The notes: generated by a model from the sequence alone, not told the origin. 64,000 nt of DNA from Apostichopus japonicus (GCF_037975245.1 NC_092576.1:694501-758500), one strand, 5' to 3'. Counted from the first letter of the stretch, positions 37,403 to 53,100 are shown. Numbers and translations are program-made.

Positions 37403-37797
37403 ACCGGAGGGCGTTGTGGTCAAGTGGTTAAGGCAGTGGACTTGTGATCTAAGGATTACAGGTTCGAGCCCTGGCCAGATCATTGCGTTGTGTCCTTGGG
37501 CAAGGCGCTTTATCTCCATTGCCTCTCTTCACCCAGGTGTATAAATGGGGACCTGCGAGGTAACTTGTAAATATAGTTGCGTGCGCCGGTTTGTGGCTGC
37601 ACCCTATGGGAAGTCCCCCGGGGGACACGTGGTTGTGGTGCACTGTGGTGCCCCAGGAGAGATTGATTGAATTGTGCACACTTTGGTGTGTGGGTGTGAC
37701 AAGTTACCAATGACCAGGGGTTAAGTTGTAAAGTCGTGTGAGGAGGCATTAGCCTCATACAAGACTGTAAACCTTCAACTTTAACTTTAACCCATGT
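37403..37797 (+). mobile_element. tRNA-derived SINE
   Basis: About 395 bp. The head has a pol III A box (TGGTCAAGTGG, 37417-37427) and B box (GGTTCGAGCCC, 37461-37471) at tRNA-like spacing. The body (GTCCTTGGGCAAGGCGCTTT then CTTCACCCAGGTGTATAAAT) resembles the conserved central domain shared by many invertebrate SINEs (Nin-DC type). The tail is a short CTTTAA repeat. ATAGAAGA flanks both sides (37395-37402 and 37798-37805), an 8-bp duplication. It lies about 250 bp upstream of the start codon of the Ig gene. Confidence 0.85.
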
Positions 37798-38047
37798 ATA
37801 GAAGAGCTACAGTACATTACTGTACCAATTAAGTCATAAGATTCTTGTGAGTATGAATTTCTTCAGTATACAGTGTGTGATGCTTGTAAAAGCAATAGGG
37901 AATATGTGTGCAGATATTGCATTTTGAAAGCGGCTGCCCCAAGATGATGTATCTTTTTCATCTTCTTAGGAAGTCATTCTCATCAAATAGAAATGAAGTA
38001 TGATTTAAATCTTTTCTTTTTCGTTTACTGTACAGTATATACAGAAC

Positions 38048-38114
38048 ATGGCACAGAGCAAGGTTCGATTGTGTATCTTCAACGTTGTTCTCCTTTTTCA
38101 ATTTGTGAATACAA
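38048..38114 (+). CDS. Ig receptor exon 1: signal peptide
   Basis: Encodes 22 residues plus one base, with a hydrophobic core ([13 protein letters not shown]). Donor GTAAGT at 38115. The short SP exon in phase 1 is typical of Ig receptors. Confidence 0.75.
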
Positions 38115-41100
38115 GTAAGTACAGTACCTTTTTATTTTAAACCATCTGGTATGAGTTACAGATGACATGAGCCCAGGCATCATTTCTAGAAGTATGTTCA
38201 TGATGATATTTGCTATTGAGGTTTGGTTGTACAAATACAAAGTCTGGAATTTTCTATTAACTGTCAGGGTAAGACCAGTAATCATGTCATTTAAAGTGGT
38301 TACATTTGGCATAACAAACTTCACATACCCCACACCTCAACAAAACTTTGAAGATATTTATTAATGTAAAATATGAATGCAGGTTCTCTGACACACAGTA
38401 TGGGTATAATTTGGACGAATGAATTTATTAATATGAGTTGCTTGGTGATGTTGTCCATCATGCAAACTTACTAGCTATTAAAGATGGTAGCAATGAGAGT
38501 GGGAGTTTAGAGTCACATTTTTTTTGTTCATATTGTTTCTTTTTTAGTCATTGCAGTATAAATATATAATATTTATATAGAGGAGTCAAAAATACATTAA
38601 CAGGAAGAATAACTAATATAAAAGCAACATAATAAAATAGTTAAGATGATAGGATATCATTTAAGATACAGCTACACTTACAAAAGTCTATACATAAAAC
38701 AATAACAACATACTATAACAAAGATTTTAAGTGCTTGGATTGAATGTATAAAGCAGCACATTATGTAAAAGAGTATCACTACACTTGACATTTACAGTGT
38801 GAATTGCAGTTTGACTCACTTTTCAACAATCATGCATGCTAAAGTTAGAAGCATGAAGACAACAATAACATCAAGAAGGAACAAAATGTTTCAATAACAG
38901 AAACTTTGCAAAGAGCAGACTTTAGTATTAAGTTAATTTTACATCTGCAACATTGTATAACTGTATAGCTATCATACCTACTGTACATTGGACACCAATG
39001 ATTCTGCATGTTAATTCAAAAGGAAATACAGTATATTGGGAAAGAAATTCAGAACTGTACGAAAACTCAAAATTTGTTAGTTTCATGAATATGCAAATAA
39101 AATAATGTTGGTAAAGGTTATACTATTTTGATATCACTGAAGTTAAAACAGGTCTGTCCACCGGGTGTGAACAACACATTCTCCACAAGTTGATCTGGAT
39201 TGAAGACCATGGTTAAGAAAGGGCCACTGATTATTTGCTTTGTTATAGTCAAGGAGATGTAACCTTACAGTACCTTTGTTTAATTGGCACTGGATGTGCA
39301 TCAATTTGTGCAATTTACTGTCCTAACCATTTGAATTCAACAAAAATTAAAAATTTCTGTAAACAGTATTAAATTACAGGTTCTAATAGAAAATGTGGCA
39401 AGGAACCACTGAGCATGTTGGCCAAGAAACGGGGAAAATTTTGTTAATTTGTAATTATAGATCTTTTGAAATTCCGCAACTTGTCGCCACCCTGGCATTT
39501 TCTTGACTTTTGAGGTATCATCTTTCAGCAGTAAATACTGTACATCCTACTACCTTTCTATTACAGAAGTCAATAGACTATATCCCATAGAATGGATAAT
39601 AAACTGAAATAGGCTATAAAAAAGCATTGTCCTGTGGAATTAGGTCAACTGTTTCAAAGTTGTTTCAAAGTGTTCAAGTTTGAAATTTTTTGCTAAAGCA
39701 TGAGCTAGTTTAGTGATTAATTGCTCCTAATCTATTGCTTCTAGGCATGTGATTCTTGCAGAGATAATTACTGTATGTAAAGTCCAGTGTGATTAATCGG
39801 CCAATTTTGAAGCAATTCAACTGAAATTTTGATTATTTCTGCATGCTCCAAGCATGCAATAAATTTTAGAATATTTAAAAGAGGTCAAACTACACAACAT
39901 ACTCTAGAATTTGGTAATTTTGTGTGGAATGTCCCATTTGCTTACCAGTACTACTAATTTACTTCGTTCCCCACTTACCTGTCTCCGCACAACCTATGCA
40001 CCACATTCTACCAGTACTACTATTCTCCACTTCTTCTAGCTGAGTTTTGTGATCAGAAGGAATTATACCTAAGACTGGGATCCAGGGGTCTGGTATCATG
40101 TGACTTTGGAACATTTCGAGTCATTGGATGGCTTATAGGAGAGGATGTAGATGACAGAAGTCCTTTCATTTATGTGGAGAATTCTCGAATACAAGGACCA
40201 GGTTATGAGAGTGGAGAATATGACATGTTTCAAAATGGTTCCTTGATAATCAACAAAGTAGCACTCCAACATGAACAAATGTTTACTGCTAGGATTCTAA
40301 GAGGTTCAGATGTGGAGCACTACACAATTGAAGTTAAAGTGTATGGTAAGAATGAGTTTCATATGGATTAATTTTGTTTTATGTTTTTCGGTTCGTCGTT
40401 GGTCACATGACTCAAGTGACACTTTCAGCAACTAAGTCTATCACTGTTGGTTACTTAAGCCAGAAAATCTATAGCCTTGAGTCTGCTCAGTATTTGTGTT
40501 ATCAATTTCCAGAATACTGTTAGTATCCCTAGTGCTTTACTCAATCCAGTACTTTGTACACACAAAGGTGAACACAAAAAGATGAACACCTTTAAAGGCA
40601 AAACTGATTGGAAAATATTGAACTTTGCCCTATAGATCACAAAAACAAAAAAATGCTGCATTACTTAGCATTAGAAAGCATACCCAATGAACAGTGTTAT
40701 ATGGAATATTTTGCATTTCTCATTATTATGATTCTGATGTTTGTAATTTTGTACTGTCACTGAGGGATATATTGCTGTTTTAAAACATTACAAGGATGGA
40801 TGACTGCCAAACATTAGACTTCAAAGAAAGCATTTCATGAATGTGAGCAAAGGTTTTTGAAGAACCTACGTAGTTGTTCTTTCACAACGTGAACCTTTAA
40901 CTGTTTTGTCTACTTGATTATTCTTTCCATTTTATTTGTTATAATTCTAGTCCTTCCTGTTCCTGTCTATCCTGTGGTCAATGGACTAACCAACCAGCAG
41001 CACGTTGTGATTAATGATTACAGCGGTGGTCAGGTGAACTGTGCCATGGACAGAGTCAGACCTAACATTGTTCTTGAACTAGTTTTTCTGGACCATGTCC

Positions 41101-44100
41101 CACAAGATGTTTCTTTGAGCAGTGTCCATTCCAGTATAAATAACACAGATGGGACATACAATGTTTCCCTGGTATCTAATCTTGCAGTCGGCAGCAATTT
41201 AATTGGAAGGCTAACACTGCAATGCAGGGTTGCTGGTCAGATGACAAACTATTTACCATCAGTGACTCTTATTGATGTTCTTGTTTTAAGTAGTAAGTTG
41301 AATTGTTTTAAAGCTAAAACTTGCATTTGATTGATTAGCTGTTTTACATACAGTAGCTTTGTCTTCTTATGTCAATTATTTACACCCTGTCCGGGACAAA
41401 AGTGATAAGGAGTTACTTGTGATGCAGATGCCAAACATAACTTCACCATTGGTGCAATTGATATAGTACTGATATTTAAGGATTAAAACATTTAACACAC
41501 ATACAGTATATTCTCTAAGTACATTAGTCTGATAGATTGTGGATTATATACTACTAGTGTATGTAGGCTTGCACGGTAAACCGGTTTTAGTATCGAAACC
41601 GGTTTTTTCGGACCGAATTTCGGTACTATTTTTTATTTTAAGAAAACCGAAAAACCGAAAAAACCGGAAAAACCGAAATGTGAATTGCAAATACTGGAAA
41701 AAAAAAAGTTTGTTGACTTTGGTTTCTCCTATATACTGTTCTTTTTGCAATATGAAAGTAAATTGCAACGAGAGAAAGCTTTTCTGATAGCCGACATTGT
41801 CAGCTAAGATCGGCACACGCCATGACCAGTGCTTGAGGATGGATAGCTAGGCCTAACATTAGGCTATGCATCCCTTATATGCGTGCATCAGTTAGGTACC
41901 TTGTAGTATTGAACTGACCTTGGTGGCCAACGTTAGTAGTTGTGAGAAGTACACACTCAAATGACGAGATGCAGTTCAAAACAAATTGTTATATCCAACG
42001 TGTTTGTCCTCTTTGTGTTGTTCTTATTATTTAACTTTGATTTAATAGTAGAGGATACGGAGAAAATCTTTTCAAACACATTGATCACAGTTCGTGTTCA
42101 AAAAATGAACGTTAAAACTTGAAAGGTACATTGCGCAATCCACAATACCATACGACATGTACAGTCGCAGGAGGGGGGCTCTGTGAGTTTAACAACTAAG
42201 ATGCAACAAGTAACATCAGAACAATCACGGGGGGGGGTCTCTGAGTTTAACAACTAAGATGCAACAAGTAACTTTAGAACAATCACGGGGGGGGGGGGGG
42301 GGGCTCTGAGTTTAACAACTAAGATGCAACAAGTAACATTAGAACAATCACAGTCCGTATTCACAAGAGACACCTGGCGTCAGGCTTGAGTCAAGGAATA
42401 TTAAAGGGGTAAAAATGTTGCATACATGGCTGGAAATTACAGATGTTGCTGTTGGGACAATTCTTCTTTGTACGCTAATAGATTTTATTTTCTTTGTAAG
42501 TTTCCTTTAAACATTTCTTCTTATCAGTTATCAGACAAGGCGTCTCTCAGTTGGTTTTTCGTTTACGTTGAAGAACACATGTTTCCAACTTAAACGTTAA
42601 CAATTTATATTCTTTGCCGACCTAATCCCCGCTTTTGCCAGCGATATTTTTCAACTTGTACTTGAAAGTGTAGACAGTAAATTCTCTTCACTCCTTGAAG
42701 AGAAATGTATTTTACCGCCAAGATACCACCCGGGAACATGGCTAGAGCCTCGTGCAATTTGGTACTGTACCTTCATTGGACCAATCATATTGTAAGGCAT
42801 TTTTGTACGATCTCAAATTGGTCATAATGAGGTTTACGCTCGGCCCTCATCTCCGAAAATAAAACATGTAATTTAACATGACCGTTAAATTTTTTTCTGA
42901 ACACGAATTTGAACTTTGTGAAGTACAGTAAACACAAGACAAACAATACGTGTACGTGATGTTAAAACTTTAAGAAAATATTTCACTAACACATTTCTTT
43001 TCGACATATTTACTTCAGTTTAGTTAACGTGGGTTATAAAATGAGAGTCATGAAGGCAGTAACATTTCTTGAATTTATTCTTCTTATTTTCAAACAATTT
43101 ACTGCGAACGAACAGACTTGAACTCGCTGTTGGTAAAGCTTCAAAAATACGCATCTTAGCGATCGAGATTTGGATATTTTCAATGCAATTTGGGAGGGGG
43201 AAAAAACCGGTTTTTGAGCCAGATTCGGTTTTTGGCTAGAGAAAAACCGGTTGTAAGTTTTTACGAAACCGTGCAAGCTTAAGTGTATGCACACTGCGCT
43301 TGAAAGTCTCAAACATTAAAGATTTTTCTTTCAAACTTAGGCAAATTACCCTCCTGAAATTGTTTTCACACACAGGATAGTACTAGATTGCTTTCAAAAA
43401 AATATGATTGGTTATTTTCAACCTCACCCATTTTGACTTTTTAGCTGTCAAAGAAGACCTCTTTTGCACATCAGATCGACTTTACAGCCCCATATTAAAC
43501 TTATCATGGAAAAAAGCGAGAACCCTAAAATTTGGTATATAGTTAGAAGTTGAAGTTCACAACTATCACATGGTTACAGAATGTCGGCAACAAAAACCCT
43601 CCATTGTCCTGAAACACAGTATGAATTAGCAACTTCGGAGAACTCTGAATACAAACTTAGCTTAAAAGCAAAAACAGGACATTATTGTAAACTTGTGATT
43701 GTATGGTATGGTTAATGCATATTGATAACCTGAAGCAATACTTTAGGATCAATTAATCACCAAAGTATGTCACATCTATTCCTTGATCTGGTATGTACCT
43801 TTAATGATGGCTGTAGAATATCTTCTCGGTCACTGACATGACCACAACTCCAACTGGAAACGAAAATGAAAACATTGATTGATAGGCTCCCACTGACCAA
43901 ATTCATCACTTTTTGGTTTCCATGATAATTGTAACCTTTGCATTCATGATGGCGTAGAGTATGTGTGTGTGTTTGTGTGAGTGCGTTTGTGACGCCCAGC
44001 TATAAAACCCGATATCACAGTAGGGAAGTGCAGACCAATTTCATATGTAGTGTGTAGAAGTACAACATTGAGTACAAAAAGCCTCTTGCTTTTGTGGACG

Positions 44101-47100
44101 TTAAAGGTCATTTGGGGTCACCAGGGGTCAAATTATGAAAACCTTGTGAACACGATAGCTCAAGATGGGAATCATGGGCAGACTTCATATTTAGTGTGTA
44201 GAAGTACCACATTTAGTAAAAAAAGTCCATTTTTTGTTGTGGTCAAAGGTCATTTGGGGTCACCAAGGGTCAAATTGTGAAAACCTTGTAAACACGATAT
44301 CTCACAAAGGAAATCTTTCGAAGACCTCATATTAAGTGTGTAGAAGTACCACATTGAGCACAATAAGGCTATTGTTCTTGATGGAGATCGAATGTCTTTT
44401 GGGGTCTCCAGGGGTCAAATTGTGAAAACCTCGTAATCACGATATCTCAAGAAGGGAATCATGGGCAGACCTCATATTTGGTGCGTAGGAGTACCACATT
44501 TTGTAAAAGAAGCCTTATGTTTTTGGAGGAGGGCAAAGGTCATGTGGGGTCACCAGGGGTCCAATTGTGGAATCTTGTAATCAGGATATCTCAATACTGG
44601 AAGCTTGGGCAGACCTCTAATTGATTGTGTACCACATTGAGTTAAATAAGCCTTTAATGTTGTTGATGGAGGTCATTTGGGCCATCAGAGGTCAAATCGT
44701 GAAACACTTGTAAACATGTACTGTTACACCCTCACCATACATTACGTCAGATTCATGAGGAAAACTGCTCAAGCTACATCATCAAATCCACAATGCATTT
44801 TCGCTTTCTGGTTTAGAATTCCATACATTCCTTGATTAGGATTAATACTTCCTGATGGCAGCTAAATTACCAGCAGGTAAATGACAGGTAAATTACAGGT
44901 ATATGAACAATGGTCATACCAAGTGATCAAAAAATTGACATTTCTTCATGAATAGAGATGAACTCTCACAGGTAATTTGTTCTTGACAATCCATTGAGCT
45001 CCATGTCTTAACTCTACAGGCATGATATGTGTACAATCATATACATGTACAGTATGTAGTGATGTACCCATGTGTGCATGTGTTCTGCGTTACACTACTT
45101 GACTACTGTAAGCCATGGTCGTTACTTGTAAAATGTTACTATATCATAAAAAAATTACATACTTCATGAAATTGTTGCCAAAATTACTCAATAATGCATC
45201 CTTTCACTTGATTCATTAAATCTGTATTTAACCAAGTTTGGAATTTTTTTTTCTTGTAGATGGACTTTGGCAAAGTTATCCTACAATTAATGGATTGACC
45301 AATCAGCAGCATGTTGTCATAGATATCAACAGAGAGGATGAACTGACTTGCTCTTGGAATGGAGTACCAAAATATGGGTATCTGAAATGGGACATCATCA
45401 ACCCCTCATCTGATGGGATCATCATGACTGATCATCACACTCACACAAGAGACAATGGTGATGGGACATATGACCTCGCACTTCACTCCACGCTGAGTGT
45501 CCCCAATCCATCAGTTCTACGTGTTACTGTCCATTGCAAGGTAGCAGCGCCAACAGATCAATGGTACCCAGAGATCACCACAGCAGAGCTGCTTCTTCCA
45601 GCAAATTGTAAGCTTTATGAAAACCTATATCGATGTAGATATAATCTGTTACTTAGATTTAAACACAACAGCTGCAGTTTTTTTCCATCCCCAATAGACT
45701 TAAGTTAGGATGCAGTGTGATTTATCCTGTATTAATGCTGATAGTTGTCATTAATTAATTACCTGTAGTAGTGATTACACTTTGGAAGTTTGATTAATCG
45801 CACTCAAAACCTAAGTTGCGACTACTCAACTACAAGCTAGCACTGTAGACACATAATCTCCTTTTGAAAATTGGCCTAACCTATCAAAACAACACTAAAG
45901 CAGTTTTTCGGCAAGCACCTGCTCCGGTTAGATTCATGCGTTTGCTTGTCAGTAATATGCTTGTTCTGCAATGCAACATTCAGTCCTTGCAATGTTTGAT
46001 CATTGCGCATAATCGCAATTTTGCAAGTCCTTAATCATTTACAATTGCCAAAGTATTTGTAATACATTCAAACATGTTTACAGTTACTTCTTTCATGGCC
46101 TGGCTCACATTTATCGTATGTCTTACTGAGAGTGATTGTACTGTAGTTTAATTTCAATGTGAAAAATGTGTGCCTGCTATGGCGCTAGGCTAGAGCCCAA
46201 CCTAGAAATTTGAACGTCCTTCTACAGAAACTCTTGCAAACTAATCATCACACCGCTGGAAGGTGTTTGCACATTCATTTTCATTAGTGCTATTACTGTA
46301 GTTGTAGTAGCCTAGTAGATTCATTTGAAAGTTTTTGATTTACAAGGAAGAATTGTAAGAAATGTCATAGATTGAAACTTGTTTGAGCACAGATTTGTTT
46401 GGTAGATGTTTCAGGTAGATGATATAGAAAAATCAAACATATGTATAACAATTTAAAGATAAATATACTCTAGATAGTGAAAGGAAAATCCATTTAATGG
46501 AAACACTGTCGGTTGCATAAATTTGCACTCTGGCAGTAGCCCTCCTCTGCTCAGACACTTCTGGGCACCTGACAAGTCTGAGAAGACATCACTGTTTCCA
46601 CAGTAACAAGTCTGGCATCAATATAGAAAATGGTAAATGTCCTGGGCAGTGTCTCCTTTTGCTAGCTTTCTGAACCTTTTTATTTTCATATGTTACTGCA
46701 TTCTAGTTAAGATACATGAAGAGGCAAAGTACTTTAATTATTTAATATTTTTTCGACATTAGATGGTATATTACCAAAATAGTGGCCTGGTGGTGGTCTT
46801 GCAGATGTACCATCCCCTTTTGGTTGAATTAGTGTGAAGTATCAATTAGATAAGTTATAAGAGAAGTTACAAGACCTTGTACTTGATAACATATTGAAGA
46901 TAAATAAAATGGAATAATTTAACTACAGATAAACAGTATACTTGCATTTGCAGTTCTACTGTCATGAATTGGATATGTAATCACTTTTCACTTTCTTCAA
47001 GAATTGTTTTTATCGTCTTGTCCATTTAGCTGACTGCCTTCCAGCATTCCCAGTGATAAATGGATTGACTAGTCAGCAACATGTAGTGTTGGATGTACAG

Positions 47101-50100
47101 AGAACAGATGTACTGACTTGTTCCATGCATAGAGTCTCACAAGAAGTTTCTATTCAATGGTTGATCATCACTCCTGACTCATCAGAAGATATATCTCTGG
47201 ATGATCAACTTTTCAGGAGCAATAACGAGGATGGAACTGTTAACATCACTCTTAAATCAACTGTTACAGTTACTAGTCTTTCAATTAACCATGTGACTCT
47301 TCAATGCAAAGTATCTGGTCTTCCAGCTGACTCCCCTCAAGTGTCTTCAAGTCAAGTAGAACTTCTATTACCTTCAAACTGTAAGCAATATCTACTATTA
47401 CTATACGTGTTTTTTCCTCATTCATCTGATATTGTAGGCAGGCTACATTTGATAGGCAAACATAATCTATTCAGCATTAATGGTGTGTATATCCTTGGCA
47501 TGTAAACCATAAGGGACACAATGAGTACATGATGTATTTAGTGCCCGCTCAATATGTGCATTCCTTCTTAAGGTTCAAGGTCCGTATTGGTTAACATAGG
47601 ACTGAAAGGTCACACAAGGTTTCCAGGAGAAAAACAAAAACAAATCTTGTTAATGTAAAGAAATTTTAAGTTAAGGTTGGGAAGTGTCTGTCTTAGTCAT
47701 TAACAGACCTTTTGTCTTTGTAGAGTAGAAAGGTCATCTGAGGTCTCTGGACACAATAAATTAAAAAGTTAAATTTGATCATCATCATACTGAATCTGTG
47801 GATCCAATTCTTCATGACAAATATGGTATTGATTGTTGTAGAGGTCATATAGTTAGTCATTTGAGTTCACCAGAAGTCTGAAAACCCTGTAAACATTTTT
47901 ACTTTAAATCTTGAGCTTCATAATTAATTTGGGTATCCACATTATTAGGTAAATAAATCCAAATGTTTTGTAACAATGAAGGTCATCTGAGGTCACCACA
48001 CTGGTTATCTGAGGTCACTGTTGGTCGAACTTTGAAAACCTTGTAACCAGGACCACTTGAGTGCGAGAAACTTGCTGATCATGCAGATTCAGCAATGACC
48101 GAAACTTGAAGTCTTATCAGCATGTTGCATTAAATTCTCAATTTGCCAAGGCTTTAATCCTTGTTTTTGATTTCTTGTCGAAGGCAAAAGGAATCTATGT
48201 GATGGTGATGGCATATATTTGTTTGTGTGTGTGACGCCTTGGCATGTAAACACTGTAACTCCAAAATATAAATTTGTATGAATTCCATATTAGGTATGTT
48301 GATCCACCTTAGTACAAAACTTCTATCCTTCTTTGTGAAGGTCCATGGTTATGTGAGATTGGTAGAGGTCAAATCTGAAACCTATTAAAAAGCATCAATA
48401 GCAAAGGTTTGATGAGTCTCAGTGAGTATAAAAATACTACTTTTTTGGTAAAGGTCATTGGTTATATGAGGTCAACAGGTGAAACAAGATAAATAAAAAA
48501 GTACAGGTTTAATGAACTTCACACTTGGTATGTGGATCCACCTTAGTCAGAACCATATAGTTTCCAGATTGTTTTCTGGAGAAGATTCTGAAGAACCAGA
48601 TTGTTTTCTGGAGAGGTCAAAAGCCATGTGAGGTCAACAGGTGTCAAAGGCTGAAATCCTTGTAAACATGTTATAACTTTAAACTTGTATCAAACATCTT
48701 TTATAAATTATAAATATATGGTATGATTAAAGGTAAAACCATTTAATAGAAACAGTTGCATTGGGGCACACTCCAATTTAAATTTATGCACGCTACCTTG
48801 CTAGACATGCAGTTCTTATAACTTATTACACAAATGTTTTTGAGCATATTATTTTCATATATATGAAAATACCTTGTTTTGCAGAGAATGCTTTCTCTTC
48901 CTTGGAAGTAGTATGCACCAATATTACTTAAGCATGAAGAAATGCTTTTACTATTAATATGCATTCTTATTTGTTTTAACTTGTAGTTGTCTGCCATTAC
49001 TTTGAGCCACCCTTTATCAGTATATGTCATGTTGCTCTCTGCAGGTAAAGATGACCACTCCCAGTCAAATGGCACATCACTGTACTTGCTGATTGGTGAG
49101 TAAATTGCTAAATAGCATGGAACTGGTTGTGGTGGTGGGAATGCTTGATTTGGAAGTCAATATAGCATTAAACAGAGATTCCAAAGAAACAGTAAGATTG
49201 TTATCAGTGACTGCATGTTACTGTAACCCCTCCTTTCCTTCGGTCAAGGTAATTAGGACAATGGGTCAGCAATATGTGTATCAAGTGGGCCTAGGCTTCA
49301 AGACAGGATAAAATTGTCTCCATGTCCGAATGGTTCAATGCTGATATATTCAAAAACAACTGCTGAGTCAGTTCTACACAGGTTTACAATGAGAGACACA
49401 AAACACAAAGAAATGTACCATGAACTACTTATATTTTCAATCCTCCAATCGTGAGAAATGGGGACGTTATAAGGCTATCAATGGCACAAAACAATAAAAA
49501 GTATCTACATTACAAAATATGTCAACTCGACCACACTCTTAGATATTAATTCTTGCAGTTACATAGAACATACTGGTTACTGTGGTACTGAACACTGTAC
49601 ATCAAGATGCAGCACAGGTGGTAAAGACAATAATAACAATAGTAAGGTTACAGTGTGCACTGTACTATACACTGAACATTTAGAACTTAGAAAACTTAAA
49701 ACTTATTGTCTATGGCCATGACAAAGGTTACAATAAAAGAATACTTAAACTTATCTGGTTTTACACTGGTGCTGTCGCTAACTGCTCGCTTTCTTTCTTC
49801 AACGCGGAAAGTTCATTTTCGCGAATTAAGGTTCCGGTGTACATCAGTGTGCTCCATAATAGACTCGGTAATATACTGCAGTCCAGCGATTTACAAAACG
49901 GTATGACAATTTAATAAAATAGTTAGGGTTATAGTGACGTCTACAGCTCGGTGGTAGCATCCGGTTCCTTAGATAAATACAAAGTACAGGTAGGCTCCAA
50001 GAACAGCAATTAAGTAAAATATGAAAAGTCCATGGTAACCATCTCGGCAAGATCCAGAACAGTGGCCACAAAGATACTAATATGACATTCTCATCATAAT

Positions 50101-53100
50101 TTAAGAATATAACTTTACATGATGAACATCTTAAAACTCCCTATTTATACAACACTTTTTCCTTTAATAAAAATATTACAAGTACAATAGATCAAGCAAG
50201 AGAAGTCTTGCTCTCTCCAGGTGAAGAAACGAATTCTAACTATATCAAGATACAATGTTACCAGAACTATGTGACAACAACGCTAGGCCACATGGCTTCC
50301 CCACATCCTATTCGTTACTTCTAGCAAAGATGCAGTCCCAACTAATATGATGACCAATCAGTAATTACATGATGGATTAGTCCTTATAAATATTCATGTC
50401 ACCATGTGCCTTCCCTTCCCCAGCACTGGGCTATTTTGTAACCCTTTCCCACCATACACTGTGACTCTAAATACTATTGTCCCAGGTATAAACCACAAGC
50501 GCTATTGTCTAGCAGGCACAGTTTATCTCAGGAGAGATAAGCAGCAAAGATACATACAAAAAGGCTTTGTGAAAGTAAAATAACCATCACTAATCTGCAA
50601 TATACTCAGCAGAGGCAGGAAGTATCTGTTTACTCTTTTTAATTAAAACTATCTACACTATTGACAGAAACTGCTTCTACTAGCAAGTGAAAACAACAAA
50701 CCCACTGTGTCATTCATGACACCAGGGTTACACCTTCCTCTTCTGAACATAACATCGTCCCGATGTTCACATGAATATATCCTCAAAACGGATTTACAAC
50801 AAAACAAATAATAAAATTAATACATGCATAAAAGAAAAACAGTAAACAAAACATACGTAAGAATTAAACTCAACTCAGCACTTGAATGAACTCCAATGCA
50901 CAACAGAAACTTAGATGCCTGTAATGTTACATACACACCAGAAATGGAATTATCCATTTTGCATAACATTTAGTATTAACTTGACATAAGGATCATCAGG
51001 TGACATATGTGCCAACTTCTCTTTCACCATTAATATATAATCTACTTGATGTTGCCAAGGTAGTTTATCCTTACAAACAGTAGTAGCCTGATGAGAATAT
51101 GCCCATCTATCAATCTCTTTGGTTTTCCTACTAGATCTTCTAACATATTTACAAGTTTCATCATCATGCTGTTTAGCATCATCAGTATCAGACTCTATAA
51201 GTTCATCATCAGCTTTGTTGTCAGTAGATATGACAACAGCCTCCTGTGGAGCTAGGCTCACATCAGGTACATAACTTACATCCCCCTCAAGAGGTTCACT
51301 TTCAACTCTCTCATCTGCAACTATCTGCTTACTTTGCTCCAGTGAGCTGCTTAAAGAGTCTTCCTCTTCTGACTGGGACAGAGGCAGCTCTTCATCCCTA
51401 ATACCCAAGACACTAACTATCTCAGAGGGGGAGTTTGGGTACTCCTCTACGAATGGTAGCTTTTCCTGGTGAGGAATAAATACTGGGGCTTCTGGATTGA
51501 AGTTAATAGATGGACAAGTCTTAATCTGATTCTCATGTGTCGGTTCATACCCTATAGCCCACAGAGGAGTTTCTTCTTCCTCAATACTGTGAGGCACTTC
51601 CTCCATCAGATCAGAGGATCTAGAAACCACCTTTCTGTGAGTACCCTTCCTGGTACGGGGAGCAGGTTGGGGTGTTAACCTAGGTCTGGGAAGGGACTGT
51701 AAAGGGAGCAGAAGATTCCTGTGGAGGGTTCTTTCAGTACGATGGGAATTTCCCTCAGGCCTTACAACATAGACTGGCATGTCTTCCCCTAGCCTTCGTA
51801 CAATTCTATACACCTCCTTCTCCCACCTATCTGCAAGCTTATGTTTCCCTTGAAATGCTACTTTCTTCACGAGGACTCTATCCCCTGGACGTAACTGCAT
51901 TTCACGTAACTGCTTATTATAACGTCTAGCATTACTATTTCCCTCGCCCTGTGCTTTCTCTGAAGCAAGCTTGTAGGCATGTTCTAACTTTTCCTTGAGG
52001 GAATTAGCATAATCCTTGCAAGTTCTACCCTCACTAGAAGTCGTCTCTACCCCTAAGTAGAGATCAACGGGTAACCGTGGATGCCTCCCAAACATAAGGT
52101 AATAAGGTGAAAAGCCTGTTGCATCGTTTTGTGAACAGTTATAAGCATGAACAAGCGGTGCCACATAGGATTTCCAATCAGCCTTCTTCTCCTCAGGGAG
52201 AGTTCCTAACATAGACAACAATGCTCAACGCTCACACTGCCCATTTCCCTGGGGGTGATATGGTGTTGTCCTGGATTTGATAATTCCAGCCATTTGACAA
52301 AGGTGTTTGATAACAGAGGATTCAAAATTCCTACCTTGATCAGAATGCAATCTTGCTGGGAAACCATAGTGGACTATAAAATTTTCAAATAGAATTTTGG
52401 CTGTGGTTTGGGCTGTTTGGTTCCTAGTTGGGAACGCTTGTGCATATCTAGTGAAGTGGTCGGTCAATACAAGAACACTTGAATAACCTCCCTTAGACTC
52501 TTCCAAAGATAAATAATCCATACAAATTAGTTCCATTGGTTCAGTGGTACTAATGTTTACAAGAGGTGCTTTGTGATATGGAGGCTGAGTAGCTTTTCTC
52601 CGTAGGCACCTGTCACAATTCTTAACATAATTTTCAATATCTTTTGCCATACCTGGCCAGTAAAACCGTTCCCGGGCAAACTGAAGGGTACGTTCTAATC
52701 CCAGATGACCCATGTCATCATGTAACAAATATAACGCTTTCTCATGGTAGGTGGAGGGTAAGACCAACTGGTAGGATACAGGATCGATTCCCTTTTTCCT
52801 GTATAAAACACCACCTTTGATACTAAGACGTTTCCAATCCCTAAGGAGAAGTAGAGTTTCATTAATCTCTTCCCTACGTTCTGCCTTATTGGGACATCTC
52901 CCAATCGTCAAGTAATGTAATACCCAAGTAATCACTGGGTCTAACCCCTGATGCTCCTGCCATTCCTTAGGTGTAACCCCTGGGAAGGAGGAGTCATCAA
53001 CACTATCTAACAATACATCGGGTACTGCCCCTTGTCCCATAGCTACAGCTTCTACAACAGGCCAATGAAATGACTGTGTGTGGATGTAATCAAGATCCAC

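Noticed and set aside
37409-37480. tRNA gene
   Set aside because: A and B boxes are present but the body continues into a SINE domain with a repeat tail and target duplication.
49706-50071. 66- and 75-codon ORFs repeated at 57515-57880
   Set aside because: They sit within the two LTRs, overlap each other on opposite strands and have no motif; duplicated because the LTRs are.
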